A stretch of DNA of 64,000 nucleotides from Ovis canadensis (taxonomy: Eukaryota > Chordata > Mammalia > Artiodactyla > Bovidae). Below the pieces are notes generated by a model. It saw nothing but the letters and a program-made list of their open reading frames with translations. It searched no databases and was not told the origin of the DNA. The translations under genes and the position numbers were made by a program. Of this stretch, positions 1 through 12,261 are shown piece after piece. Within the stretch, counting starts at the first letter, position 1; each line of letters starts with the position of its first letter. The stretch is from the NCBI RefSeq assembly GCF_042477335.2, contig NC_091257.1:42440501-42504500 (forward strand), read 5' to 3'.

Positions 1-305
1 ATTCTAAAGATTCTGAGAAATCCTGTGAGGTAACACAAAGGATGAGATTGTTACTTCAGACATAGTAATTAGAAATCTTTCCTGAGCATTACTAATAGTT
101 TCATTAAAATGCTCAACTGGTGCAAGTGAAGCAGGAAGATGCCCGGAAGACAAAGGGTGATGCTCCCTGTGCTTCCTTCCAACATCACACATGGGCTTTC
201 TGGCTCATAATATTGATGAGCTTTGAGATTCAGATACACATACTATGATGTCACAAGCCTAGAATATGTAGGTTATAAAATGACTCCATCTTATATATCA
301 GATAG

Positions 306-511
306 CTTCTCTGGTGGCTCAGAGGGTAAAGCATCTGCCTCCAATGCAGAAGACCTGGGTTCGATCCCTGGGTGGGAAAGATCCCCTGGAGAAGGAAATG
401 TCAACCCACTCCAGTATTCTTGCCTGGAAAACCTCATGGACAGAGAAGCCTGGTGGGCTACAGTTCACAGGGTTGCAAAGAGTCAGACACAACTGAGCGA
501 CTTCACTTTCA
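306..511 (+). mobile_element. Bov-tA SINE with intact target-site duplication
   Basis: A tRNA-derived ruminant SINE. The tRNA-like head has box A-like TGGCTCAGAGGG and box B-like GGTTCGATCCC (pol III internal promoter). The Bov-A body follows and ends in ACTGAGCGACTTCACTTTCA. It is flanked by a perfect 15-bp duplication, TTATATATCAGATAG, at 291-305 and 512-526, so the borders are certain. Short ORFs across it are not genes. Confidence 0.95.
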
Positions 512-526
512 TTATATATCAGATAG

Positions 527-1413
527 TTATATGTCTTATCTGACATTTCTGGACAGCACGCTTAAAAAAAAAAAAAACCCATAGATTCTAAGTTTGTTTT
601 CAGCAAGCAATTCTGAACACAAACTTTTTACTAAAAGCATTTGACAGGTAAGGATTCTACTGCTGGCAAAGACTATGAGTCTGTTTACCAGGAAGTTAGT
701 TTTCAGTCAGGTTAACAGGTAAGAATGATTCTCTTACTCTTAAAAGTAATGGGAAAGAAATGTATCATGGGCCAGTTTCCTTTAATTCCTTTTACTCCAG
801 TATGAAGTTTAAAAATATCCATATGTTTGATTTGTTTAATCTAGTTTTCAACACCTTATTTAACTAACAAATAATTTTCCAAATATTAATATACAAAGAA
901 CACATTTTGGGAAGCATCAGATTAAATCTAAGATTCTTTTTGGTTATTTAATTATATAAATTATTTGAAACCTCAGACAAGATACTTAACCTCATTAAAC
1001 CTCATTTCATATCTGTAAAATGGAGTATTTTGCAGAATTATAGCAGTTATTATGAATAATATATAAAACACCTGTTACACTTTAGCACAGGACCTATTAT
1101 ACTTTAGCATTAAATATGTAGTAGCCTTTGCCTCAATGGTATTTGAGTTTGGGTATCAATTTTCATCATCTTAATTTAGTGTCACACAAGGAATTTGTTC
1201 CAGCAGCACTACATTTCCAAGTACCAAAATTTGTAGTTTTCCACTGGTTCATTATAGATTGCCACAAATTTACTGGTTTAAATCAATATAAATGTATTAT
1301 CTCACAGCGTCTCTGGTCAGGAATCTGGGCTGAAAATCAGATGAAAATCAAGACTCAGTTAAAATCAAGGTGTTGGCTGAGACTTCAACCTTGTATAAGG
1401 CTTTGGGTTCTCC
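527..1413. other. Intergenic sequence, no gene seen
   Basis: AT-rich unique-looking sequence with no coding signal. About 955-1,100 resembles an old MIR SINE (the stretch around TCTGTAAAATGGAG is typical). Nothing else was recognised. Confidence 0.5.
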
Positions 1414-1424
1414 TTAGGCTTACT

Positions 1425-1650
1425 GAAGGACTTCCCTTGTGGCCTAGATGGTAAAGCGTCTGCCCACAATGCAGGAAACCCGGGTTCGATCCCTGGGTCG
1501 GGAAGATTCTCTGCAGAAGGAAATGGCAACCCACTCCAGTACTCTTGCCTGGAAAATCCATGGATGAAGGAGCGTGGTAGGCTACAGTCCATGGAGTCGC
1601 GAAGAGTCGGACACGACTGAGCAACTTCACTTGCTCACTTGGTCACTTGG
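1425..1650 (+). mobile_element. Bov-tA SINE
   Basis: Complete Bov-tA with tRNA head (GGGTTCGATCCCTGGGTCGG) and Bov-A body. A short CACTTG/GTCACTTGG-type tail precedes the right duplication. The 11-bp target-site duplication TTAGGCTTRCT lies at 1,414-1,424 and 1,651-1,661 with one mismatch. Confidence 0.93.
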
Positions 1651-1661
1651 TTAGGCTTGCT

Positions 1662-2109
1662 AATTGTTGACAGAATCCAGTGCTCCTGACTGCAGGATTC
1701 CTGTCGATTCATTTCTTCAAACCAGCAGGACTTTACCCAGCCAAGTAATGCAACTGAGGGGTAGCTACTCCATTATAATCACAGAATTATGAAGAAGGAA
1801 TATATATACTATGGAGCAGAAATCTTCGTGGCCTTCATAGGTTTCTTCCTACAACAAATATATTTGTATTTTTGTTTACTCTATGTGTTCCAGTTCTGAG
1901 TTCTCTTGTCTCCAACAGTTACTGTCTTTTTATCATGTTATATTTTCAGAGTAGGATAACTAGGATTAACCTAGAGAGTCATATCTTCTCTCAGTTCAAA
2001 CAAATCTGTTCTATCATATCATTCACAATTTTCTTTTCTCCACCTATATGGTTTGTTTATCCTGCTGGAATCCATAATGAAAGTATCTTGAACCTCCTGA
2101 GTCTAAACT
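1662..2109. other. Intergenic sequence, no gene seen
   Basis: Unique-looking AT-rich DNA between a SINE and a BovB copy. No coding, RNA or regulatory feature was recognised. Confidence 0.4.
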
Positions 2110-2120
2110 TCTTGCTTCTT

Positions 2121-3820
2121 CAGTTCAGTTCAGTCACTCAGTCATGTCTGACTCTTTGCAACCCCATGAACTGAAGGATACCAGGCCTCCCTGTCCATCA
2201 ATAACTCCCAGAGTTTACCCAAACTCATGTCCATTGAGTCAGTGATGCCATGCAACCATCTCATCCCTTCTCTTCCTGCTCTCAATCTTTCCCAGCATCA
2301 GGGTCTTTACCAATCAGTCAGCTCTTCGCATCAGGTGGCCAAAATTTTAGAGTTTCAGCTTCAAAATCAGTCCTTCCAATGAACACTCAGGACTGATCAT
2401 CTTTAGGATGAACTGGTTGGATCTCCTTGCAGTCCAAGAGACTCTCAAGAGTATTCTCCAACACCGCAGTGCAAACGCATTAATTCTTTGGTGCTCAGCT
2501 TTCTTTATAGTCCAACTCTTACACCCAAACATGACCACTGGAAAAACCATAGCCTTGACTAAACGGACCTTTGTTGACAAAGTAATGTCTCTGCTTTTTA
2601 ATGTGCTGTCTGGGTTGGTCATAACTTTCCTTCTAAGGAGTAAGCATCTTTTAATTTCAGGGCTGCAATCACCATCTGCAGTGATTTTGGAGCCCCCCAA
2701 AAAAATAAACTCAGCCACTGTTTCCACTGTTTCCCTATTTATTTCCCATGAAGTGATGGGACCAGATGCCATGATCTTCGTTTTCTGAATGTAGGACTTT
2801 AAGCCAACTTTTTCACTCTCCTCTTTCACTTTCATCAAGAGGCTTTTTAGTTCCTCTTCACTTTCTGCCATAAGGGTGGTGTCATCTGCATAACAGAGGT
2901 TATTGATATTTCTCCCGGCAATCGTGATTCCAGCTTGTGCTTCTTTCAGCCCAGTGTTTCTCATGATGTACTCTGCATAGAAGTTAAATAAGCAGGGTGA
3001 CAATATACAGCCTTGACGTACTCCTTTTCCTATTTGGAACTAGTCTGTTGCTTGATGTCCAGTTCTAACTGTTGCTTCCTGACCTGCATACAGATTTCTC
3101 AAGAGGCAGGTCAGATGGTCTGGTATTCCCATCTCTTTCAGAATTGTCCACAGTTGATTGTGATCCACACAGTCAAAGGCTTTGGTATAGTCAATAAAGC
3201 AGAAATAGATGTTTTTCTGGAACTCTCTTGCTTTTTTGATGATGCAGCAGATGTTGGCAATTTGATCTCTGGTTCCTCTGCCTTTTCTAAAACCAGCTTG
3301 AACATCTGGAAGTTCACGGTTCACATATTGCTGAAGCCTGGCTTGGAGAATTTTGAGCATTACTTTACTAGCGTGTGAGATGAGTGCTATTGTGCGGTAG
3401 TTTGAGCATTCTTTGGCATTGCCTTTCTTTTGGATTGGAATGAAAACTGACCTTTTCCAGTCCTGTGGCCACTGCTGAGTTTTCCAAATTTGCTGGCATA
3501 TTGAGTGCAGCACTTTCACAGCATCATCTTTCAGAGTTTGAAATAGCTCAGCTGGGATTCCACTAGCTTCTTTTGTAGTGATGCTTTCTAAGGCCCACTT
3601 GAGTTCACATTCAAGAATGTCTGGCTCTAGGTGAGTGATCACACCATTATGATTATCTGGATCATGAAGATCTTTTTTGTACAGTTCTTCTGTGTATTCT
3701 TGCCACCTCTTCTTAATATCTTCTGCTTCTGTTAGGTCCATATCATTTCTGTCCTTTATCGAGCCCATCTTGTGTGAAATGTTCCCTTGCTGTCTCTAAT
3801 TTTCTTGAAGAGATCTCTAG
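2121..3820 (-). mobile_element. BovB (RTE) LINE, 5'-truncated
   Basis: Reading the - strand gives BovB reverse transcriptase in two open blocks. About 3,768-3,040 holds the fingers and palm part, with FIDYTKAFDCVDH. About 3,003-2,347 holds the YADDTTLMA catalytic box and the C-terminal part. A stop separates the two. The 3' end is the TTCAGTTCAGT repeat at the left edge. An exact 11-bp target-site duplication TCTTGCTTCTT at 2,110-2,120 and 3,821-3,831 fixes both borders. The copy has lost the 5' UTR and endonuclease, and stops and frame breaks make it inactive. Confidence 0.95.
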
Positions 3821-3865
3821 TCTTGCTTCTTAAATTCTCTTTTACAACTTTCTTATGTTGGAAAG

Positions 3866-4080
3866 GGGCTTCCCTGGTGACTCACATGGTAAAGAATCTG
3901 CATGTCAATGCAGGAGATCCAAGTTCCATCCCTGAGTCAGGAAGATTCCCTGGAGAGGAAATGGTAACCACTCCAGTATTCTTGCCCAGAAATTCCCATG
4001 GACAGAGGAGCTGGATGGGCTACAGTCCGTGGTGTCACAAAAGAGTCAGACACAACTTAGCAACTAAATAAGAACAACAA
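3866..4080 (+). mobile_element. Bov-tA SINE
   Basis: Bov-tA with a degraded tRNA head (GGCTTCCCTGGTGACTCA) and a body ending in an AACTAAATAAGAACAACAA tail. The duplication ATGTTGGAAA(A/G) lies at 3,855-3,865 and 4,081-4,091. Confidence 0.92.
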
Positions 4081-4244
4081 ATGTTGGAAAAGAATTTTTG
4101 AAGTTACATAAAAAAATCTCAAATTTCACTGAGTTTTTAGTTATAAGTGTTTTAAATTTCTTATAGAATTTTCTGCTAACACTTTGTTTAATCAATTATA
4201 AAATGGGTAAGTTAATAATTATAGAGAAATGATGTGATTTAGAC

Positions 4245-7200
4245 CAACATAATGGCTGTGCGGGCACAGGAGCGCCTAGAGGAGCTACTCCAAGTTCAAA
4301 GTCAGGAAGAGCAACCTTGTCCAAGGTAAGGAGCAGCAGCTGCACTTTTCTGGAGCAGCTGTGAAGAGATACTCCACATCCAAAGTAAGAGAAAACCCAA
4401 GTGAGACAGTAGGTGTTGTGAGACAACATCAGAGGGCAGATGTTCTGAAACCATAATCACAGAAACTAGCCAATCTGATAACATGGACCACAGCTTTGTC
4501 TAACTCAATGAAACTGACGGATGGGTCATAGTGGAGAGGTCTGACAGAATGTGGTCGACTGGAGAAGGGGATGGTAAACCACTTCAGTATTCCTGCCTTG
4601 AGAACCCCATTAACAGTATGAAAAGGCAAAATGATAGGATACCAAAAGATGAACTCCCCAGGTCAGTAGGCACCCAAAATGCTACTGGTGATCAGTGGAG
4701 AAATAACTCCAGAAAGAATGAAGAGATGGAGCCAAAGCAAAAACAATACCCTGTTGTGGATGTGACTGGTGATAGAGCAAGGTCCCATGCTATAAGAGCA
4801 ATATTGCATCGGAACCTGGAATGTTAGGTCCATGAATCAAGACAAATTGGAAGTGGTCAAACAGGAGATGGCAAGAGTGAACGTCAACATTCCTGGAATC
4901 AGCGAACTAAAATGGACTGGAATGGGTGAATTTAACTCAGATGACCATTATATCTACTACAGTGGGCAGGAATCCCTTAGAAGAAATGGAGTAGCCATCA
5001 TAGTCAACAAAAGAGTCTGAAATGCAGTACTTGGATGCAATCTCAAAAACGACAGAATGATCTCTGTTCGTCTTCAAGGCAAACCATTCAATATCACAGT
5101 TATCCAAGTCTATGCCCCAACCAGTAATGCTGAAGAAGCTGAAGTTGAACGGTTCTATGAAGACCTACAAGACCTTTTAGAACTAACACCCAAAAAAGAT
5201 GTCCTTTTCATTATAGGGGACTGGAATGCAAAAGTAGGAAGTCAAGAAACACCTGGAGTAACAGGCAAATTTGGCCTAGGAATACGGAATGAAGCAGGGC
5301 AAAGACTAATAGAGCTTTGCCAAGAGAGCACACTGGTCATAGCAAACACCCTCTTCCAACAACACAAGAGAAAATTCTACACATGGACATCACCAGATGG
5401 TCAACACCAAAACCAGATTGATTATATTCTTTGCAGCCAAAGATGGAGAAGCTCTATACAGTCAGCAAAAGCAAGACCAGGAGCTGACTGCGGCTCAGAT
5501 CATGAACTCCTTATTGCCAAATTCAGACTTAAATTGAAGAAAGTAGGGAAAATCAGTAGACCATCCAGGTATGACCTAAATCAAATCCCTATGATACTAC
5601 ATTGGAAGTGAGAAATAGATTTAAGGGACTAGATCAAATAGACAGAGTGCCTGATGAACTATGGACTGAGATTCATGACATTGTACAGGAGACAGGGATC
5701 AACACCATCCCCATGGAAAAGAAATGCCAAAAAGCAAAATGGCTGTCTGAGGAGGCCTTATGAATAGCTCTGAAAGAAGAGAGGCGAAAAGCAAAGGAGA
5801 AAAGGAAAGATATAAGCATCTGAATGCAGAGTTCCAAAGAATAGCTAAGAGAGATTAGAAAGCCTTCCTCAGTGATCAATGCAAAGAAACAGAATGGGAA
5901 AGAGTCAAGGCTGTATATTGTCACCCTGCTTATTTAACTTCTATGCAGAGTACATCATGAGAAACGCTGGACTGGAAGAAACACAAGCTGGAATCAAGAT
6001 TGCCGGGAGAAATATCAATCACCTCAGATATGTAGATGACACCACCCTTATGGCAGAAAGTGAAGAGGAACTAAAAAGCCTCTTGATGAAAGTGAAAGAG
6101 GAGAGTGAAAAAGTTGGCTTAAAGCTCAACATTCAGAAAACGAAGATCATGGCATCTGGTGGGAAAATACTGGAAACAGTGTCAGACTTTATTTTTGGGG
6201 GCTCCAAAATCACTGCAGATGGTGACTGCAGTCATGAAATTAAAAGACACTTACTCCTTGGAAGAACAGTTATGACCAACCTAGATAGCATATTCAAAAG
6301 CAGAGACATTACTTTGCCAACTGAGGTCCGTCTCATCAAGGCTATGGTTTTTCCAGTAGTCATGTATGGATGTGAGAGTTGGACTGTGAAGAAGGCTGAG
6401 CGCCGAAGAATTGATGCTTTTGAACAGTGGTGTTGGAGAAGACTCTTGAGAGTCCCTTGGACTGCAAGGAGATCCAACCAGTCCATTCTGAAGGAGATCA
6501 ATCCTGGGTGTTCATTGGAAGGAGTGATGCTAAAGCTGAAACTCCAGTACTCTGGCCACCTCATGCGAAGGGTTGACTCATTGGAAAAGACTCTGATGCT
6601 GGGAGGGATTAGGGGCAGGAGGAGAAGGGCACAACAGAGGATGAGATGGCTGGATGGCATCACGGACTCGATGGATGTGAGTTTGAGTGAACTCCGGGAG
6701 TTGGTGATGGACAAGGAGGCCTGACATGCTGTAAATCAGGAGTCACCAAGAATCGGACACGACTGAGCAACTGAACTGAACTGAACTGAGAGATCTGTTC
6801 AAGAAAATTAGAGATACCAAGGGAACATTTCATGCAAAGATGGGCTCGATAAAGGACAGAAATGGGATGGACCGAACAGAAGCAGAAGATATTAAGAAGA
6901 GGTGGCAAGAATACACAGAAAAGCTGTACAGAAAAGATCTTCATGACCAAGATAATCACAATGGTGTGATCACTCACCCAGGGCCAGAAATCCTGGAATG
7001 TGAAACCAAGTAGGCCTTAGAAAGCATCACTAAGAACAAAGCTAGTGGAGGTGATGGAATTCCAGTTGAGCTATTTCAAATCCTGAAAGATGATGCTGTG
7101 AAAGTGCTGCATTCAATATGCCAGCAAATTTGGAAAACTCAGCAGTGGCCACAGAACTGGAAAAGGTCAGTTTTCATTCCAATCCAAAAGAAAGGCAATG

Positions 7201-8523
7201 CCAAAGAATGCTCAAACTACTGCACAGTTGCACTCATCTCACACGCTAGTAAGGTAATGCTCAAAATTCTCCGAGCCAGGCTTCAGCAATATGTGAACCG
7301 TGAACTTCCAGATGTTCAAGCTGGTTTTAGAAAAGGCAGAGGAACCAGAGATCAAATTGCCAACATCTGCTGGATCATCAAAAAAGCAAGAGAGTTCCAG
7401 AAAAAACATCTATTTCTGCTTTATTGACTATGCCAAGGCTTTTGACTGTGTAGATCACAATAAACTGTGGAAAATTCTGAAAGAGATGGGAATACCAGAC
7501 CACCTGACCTGCCTCTTTGAGAAATCTATATGCAGGTCAGGAAACAACAGTTAGAACTGGACATGGAACAACAGACTGGTTCCAAATAGGAAAAGGAGTA
7601 CGTCAAGGCTGTATATTGTCACCCTGCTTATTTAACTTCTATGCAGAGTACATCATGAGAACGCTGGACCAAAAGAAACACAAGCTGGAATCACAATTGC
7701 CGGGAGAAATATAAATAACCTCTGTTATGCAGATGACACCACTCTTATGGCAGAAAGTGAAGTGGAACTAAAAAGCCTCTTGATGAAAGTGAAAGAGGAG
7801 AGTGAAAAAGTTGGCTTAAAGCTCAACATACAGAAAATGAAGATCATGGCATCTGGTCAAATAGATGGGGAATAGATGGGGAAATGGCAAATAGATGGGG
7901 AAACAGTGGAAACAGTGTCAGACTTTAGTTTTTGGGCTCCAAAATCACTGCAGATGGTGATTGCAGCCATGACATTAAAAGACGCTTACTCCTTGGAAGG
8001 AAAGTTATTTCCAACCTAGACAGCATATTAAAAAGCAGAGATATTACTTTGCCAACCAAGGTCCATCTAGTCAAGGCTATGGTTTTTCCAGTGGTCATGT
8101 ATGGATGTGAGAGTTGGACTGTGAAGAAAGCTGAGCACTGAAGAATTGATGTTTTTGAACTGTGGTGTTGGAGAAGACTCTTGAGAGTCCCTTGGACTGC
8201 AAGGAGATTCAACCAGTCCATCCTAAAGGAGACCAGTCTTGGGTGTTCATTGGAAGGACTGATGCTAGGGCTGAAACTCCAATACTTTGGCCACCTCATG
8301 TGAAGAGTTTACTCACTGGAGAAGACCCTGATGCTGGGAGGGATTGGTGGCAGGAGGAGGAGGAAATGACAGAGGATGAGATGGCTGGATGTCATCACCA
8401 ACTTGATGCACATGAGTTTGGGTGAACTCCAGGAGTTGGTGATGGACAGGGAGGCCTGGTGTGCTGTGATTCATGGGGTCACAAAGAGTCAGAAACAACT
8501 GAGGACTGAACTGAACTGAACTG
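4245..8523 (+). mobile_element. Near full-length BovB, interrupted by a second BovB
   Basis: The copy starts with the BovB 5' region (GGCTGTGCGGGCACAGGAGC) and ends in GAACTGAACTGAACTGAG. Removing the nested copy at 5,905-6,788 leaves about 3.4 kb, the length expected of a complete element. The endonuclease part (4,832-5,611) shows IIGDWNAKVG, a DYILCSQRW block and the GSDHE active-site block. After the nested insert the reverse transcriptase resumes at about 6,793, with FIDYAKAFDCVDH (about 7,420-7,455) and the C-terminal part to 8,425. Stops at 5,018 and 5,609, a frameshift near 7,405 and an in-frame stop near 8,140 make it dead. No target-site duplication was found for this outer copy. Confidence 0.9.
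5905..6788 (+). mobile_element. 5'-truncated BovB nested inside another BovB
   Basis: At 5,904 the host BovB breaks off in its endonuclease/RT linker. Sequence from much further 3' in BovB begins (CAAGGCTGTATATTGTCACC), runs through the RT catalytic region to the CTGAACTGAACTGAACTGA tail, and the host resumes at AGATCTGTTCAAG. The 4-bp repeat AGAG (5,901-5,904 and 6,789-6,792) is a possible short duplication. The catalytic box reads YVDD rather than the usual YADD. The ORF 5,879-6,724 crosses the left junction and is therefore a chimera of the two copies. Confidence 0.88.
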
Positions 8524-9157
8524 AGAACAGCATATTTAAAGCTATGAGATCCTGACTTGCTACAAAATAGATTTTCAAAGTTTTCTGTTATCACAAAATA
8601 AATAGAGGTTTACAAAATATTAGCATTTGATCTTGTATTCAGTTCTTGGAGAAATATATATTATCTTCAATATATTATTCTAGTACTAGGTCAGAAGTGG
8701 ATATAAGAAATTTTTAAAATAAAGCTTTTCAAATGAAAGAACAAAATAATCTACTCCCACATATACTCCCATTCTAGAATCACTTTAGGGTATTATTTCT
8801 AGTTGTACAACTTGACCCTCCTCTTTCAGTAATATTTCTGAATCTGTTTACTGATTATTTAATTATAAACTGGCATTGAAGATTAGTGGGGAAAAGTACA
8901 ATTAGTTAACAAATCATACAAGAATTTCTTATTCCTAGAAAGTAAATTGGTTTCTTTCCTCACATCATACAAAAAAAGTAATTCCCCGTAGATCTAGGAC
9001 TTCAATGTGAGATATAAAAGATTAAATCTTAGAAAAAAAATAGAATATATTATTTCCCTGAGGAAAGAAAGGATTTCTTAAATAAGAGCCAGAAAGAGTA
9101 AACACAAAAGTAAGGTAAATGTAAAAGTATGCATTTACTCTAAAATTAGGACAAGCT
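8524..9157. other. Intergenic sequence, no gene seen
   Basis: AT-rich sequence without recognisable repeats or coding potential. Confidence 0.4.
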
Positions 9158-9169
9158 ACAAGAACATAC

Positions 9170-9375
9170 CCTGGTGGCTCAGATGGTAAAGCGTCTGCCC
9201 ACAATGCAGGAGACCCAGGTTTGATCCCCTGGTTGGGAAGATCCCTGGAGAAGGAAATGGCAACCCACTCTAGTATTCTTGCCTAGAAAATCCCATGGAT
9301 GGAAAAGCCCGGTGGGCCACAGTCCATGGGGTCACAAAGAGTCAGATACAACTGAGCAACTTCACTTTCACTTTC
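9170..9375 (+). mobile_element. Bov-tA SINE
   Basis: A head starting CCTGGTGGCTCAGATGG, a Bov-A body and a CACTTTCACTTTC end. The perfect 12-bp duplication ACAAGAACATAC lies at 9,158-9,169 and 9,376-9,387. Confidence 0.95.
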
Positions 9376-9428
9376 ACAAGAACATACATGTAATTACTCT
9401 TTAGTACCTGAAACAAAGAAATCAAAAG

Positions 9429-9460
9429 AATATATATATATATATGTATATATATATAAA
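9429..9460. repeat. TA/TATG microsatellite
   Basis: An alternating TATATATA run with one G interruption. Likely length-polymorphic. Confidence 0.8.
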
Positions 9461-9850
9461 CAAAATGGATACATAGTCATTTCATAGCAAAGGACAAAGA
9501 AATGCATAATAAAGATATGAAAATTTCCTCATTGATTTATGAACAAGGACAGAGAAATTATACCACAATGAGACACAAACTCATATACATTTGACTGACA
9601 TAATAAAAGGTCAGAAAGTTTTGATGAGTGTGTAGAGCAATGAGCTTTCTCTAGCATGGATAAAGGCTGTGTAAATTGGCAGAGCATCTTGGAAAACAAT
9701 ACGGCGTTCTCTAGAAAACGTGAAGACCTGCACACCAGAATTAAAATTTCAGTTCTGTTATAACCAAGGAAAACAATGCATGTTCAAGATGCTTGCAGGA
9801 GTGTGTACATCAGCCTTATCTGTGTTAGAATCAATGTGTAAACAACCCAA

Positions 9851-10061
9851 GGCTTCCCTGGTGGTTCAGTTGGTAAAAAATATGCCTGAAATGCAAGAGA
9901 TCTGGGTTCAATCTCTAGGTCCAGAAGAACCCATGGAGAGGGGAATGGCAACCCACTCCAGTATTCTTGCCTGGAGAATCCCATGGACAGAGGAGCCTGG
10001 TGGGCTACAGTCCATGGGATTGTAAAGAGTCAAACACAGTTGAGTGACTGATACTTTCACG
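9851..10061 (+). mobile_element. Bov-tA SINE
   Basis: A diverged tRNA head (GGCTTCCCTGGTGGTTCAG) and body ending GACTGATACTTTCACG. The short duplication AACCCAA lies at 9,844-9,850 and 10,062-10,068. Confidence 0.88.
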
Positions 10062-10367
10062 AACCCAAATGTACATCAACAATAGAATACACAAAGAACA
10101 AACACATTGGCTATTCAATGGAATAACATCTAGCAGGAAAAATGAAAGAACTAGAACCTTAAGGAACCACTGGGATACATCTGAGAAAGCCAATGACTGA
10201 GCAATAAATGCAAGTCAAGAAAATCATCCAGCATGTTTCCATTTGCATCAAGATAAGCCCAATTAAGCTTTATTTGAGGCGGATACATTTCTATAAAGAA
10301 GAGAAACTGCCTGACTAATGGCGAATGATTATAGAGACAGGAAGAAATAGTGGTTTTAAGCAGGAGT

Positions 10368-10611
10368 CAGTACTTTGGCCACCTCATGAAGAGTTGACTC
10401 ACTGAAAAAGACTGATGCTGGGAGGGATTGGGGGCAGGAGGAGAAGGGGATGACAGAGGATGAGATGGCTGGATGGCATCACTGACTATCTGGACATGAA
10501 TCTGAGTGAACTCCGGGAGATGGTGATGGACAGGGAGGCCTGGCGTGCTGTGATTCATGGGGTCGCAAAGAGTCGGACACGACTGAGCGACTGAACTGAA
10601 CTGAACTGAAA
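10368..10611 (+). mobile_element. BovB 3' end fragment
   Basis: Only the last ~245 bases of BovB remain, from TACTTTGGCCACCTCATG to ACTGAACTGAACTGAA. This is a severe 5' truncation, as is usual for LINE copies. Confidence 0.88.
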
Positions 10612-12048
10612 CAGCTCTGGTTCCAGATCTACTAATTCACTGTGTGACCTTAGTCAGTTGCCCTACCTCTGTTCTTCAGTTTCCTCACTAAAAAATGGGG
10701 TAATAATTGTACCTGTTTCACAAGATTATATACGGGCAATTCAGTTTGAATTGCTGTACATGTTTGTTCTTTCTTATTCAGGTTCACTTCTGTACATTGC
10801 TCACCTTTAGTGGAGATGAGGCAGAGCGGTGCAATCGGAAAGGAGCCACCAGGAGCTGCAAACGCATTCTTAAATCATCTCCATAAGGAGGTTGGCACAT
10901 TCCCAGTGACATTGTATCCATTCTTTAAACTACACATGTACACTATGTGCCTCTTTTACATGTCCTATATCTTAGATGTTTAGAGATATAAACACAAAAA
11001 TTTTAGACTATATTTGCCCATTTCTTTCTCTTAAAAAGTGCAATATACCATTTAAATTACAAACTCCCAATTAATGGACTATTTTACTTTTTCTTCTATT
11101 TCCTAGAATTGGTATTCAAATATTATTTGTTAGATTGATTTCATTCTAGGCAGCACTCGTTATACACACACAAATTGGTTTTTAATCCGTGTATTTGATT
11201 ATGGTGAAACTTCTAAGGAATAAACAATTTCCTCTGGGCAATGGTTCATTTGTAAGACTGTAAATCTATTAATTTACTCTAAGAATTTAGTGTAGTCTAG
11301 TAAATTTGTAGCTGGAAGGGACTTGAGTTTAATTCTTATTTAAGAAACTGAAGTATAGTGAAATCAAGTTTTCCAAAATGGCTTAGTTTCATTTACAAAC
11401 TCCTCCTAACATTGTTAAGATCTCAGAAAATGTGTGAAATTTCTTGCTGCTTTGCTCCAACAACTGATGAAACACAGGCAATCCATCTCTCCCACCATCA
11501 ACCGATTCTCAGCCTTGAAACTCTGGTCTGCATTAACCAAAAATATGTCCTGATACTTCATCTTTGAAACTCCATTTTATTTCCTTTTTTTAATATTTTG
11601 GCCATACTATGAGGCATGCGAGATCTTAATCCCCTGACCAGGGACAGAAACTGCACACCCTAAAGTGGAAACCTAGTCTTAACCACCGGACTGCCAGGGA
11701 AGTCCAAAACTTTCACTTTCATATTGATATTTCTGTTGTCACCACAGCCCAGTTTAGCTGTTTTTGTCCCTGGGATGCCATTTATTGACCTGTTTGGATC
11801 TTATACTCCGAAACTTTCTTTCCAACTTTGTATAAACCTCAACTCAGCCCCAAACCCCAGAACCAACACAAGTCTGTCAACAGTATAGTTCAGACATCAG
11901 TGATTTAGTTAATAATTATACAGTTAGTGAACAACAAGCTTGAACCTAGGACCCATCTGAAGCTCTGTTTTGCTTATTGCAATTTAGTCAGTCTATGTGG
12001 GTTCATATATTTTCCTTAATCTGCAGCTTCTTCACTATTCTCCTCTTT
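10612..12048. other. Intergenic sequence with old SINE remnants
   Basis: About 10,625-10,735 matches the MIR pattern (CTGTGTGACCTTAGTCAGTT followed by CTCAGTTTCCTC-like sequence). A CHR-type SINE is listed separately. No gene was seen. The ORF 11,358-11,567 has no recognisable domain. Confidence 0.5.
11583..11705 (-). mobile_element. CHR-type tRNA-derived SINE
   Basis: A poly-T stretch is followed by TTTTGGCCATACTATGAGGC, a GATCTTAATCCCCTGACCAG block and the terminal CCAGGGAAGTCC. This is the antisense form of the cetartiodactyl CHR SINE family. It is diverged and so older than the Bov-tA copies. Confidence 0.75.
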
Positions 12049-12261
12049 GTGTGTGTACCCAGTCACTCAATCATGTTCAACTCTTTGCAACTCCATGGAC
12101 TATAGCCCACCAGGCTCCTCTGTCCATGGGATTTCCCAAGCAAGAATACTGGAGTGGGTTGCCATTTCTTTCCCCAGGGAATCTTCCCAACCCAGGGGAT
12201 CAAACCTATATCTCCTACATTGGCAGGTGGGTTCTTTACTGCTGAGCCACTTGGGAATCCA
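12049..12261 (-). mobile_element. Bov-tA SINE
   Basis: An antisense copy. The 3' end is at the left (CAGTCACTCAATCATGTTCA) and the tRNA head at the right (CTGAGCCACTTGGGAATCC). Overlapping short ORFs here are SINE translation. Confidence 0.88.

Noticed and set aside
310-380. tRNA genes within the repeated GGTTCGATCCC blocks
   Set aside because: These are SINE heads derived from tRNA, without a foldable full cloverleaf, and they are followed by Bov-A bodies.
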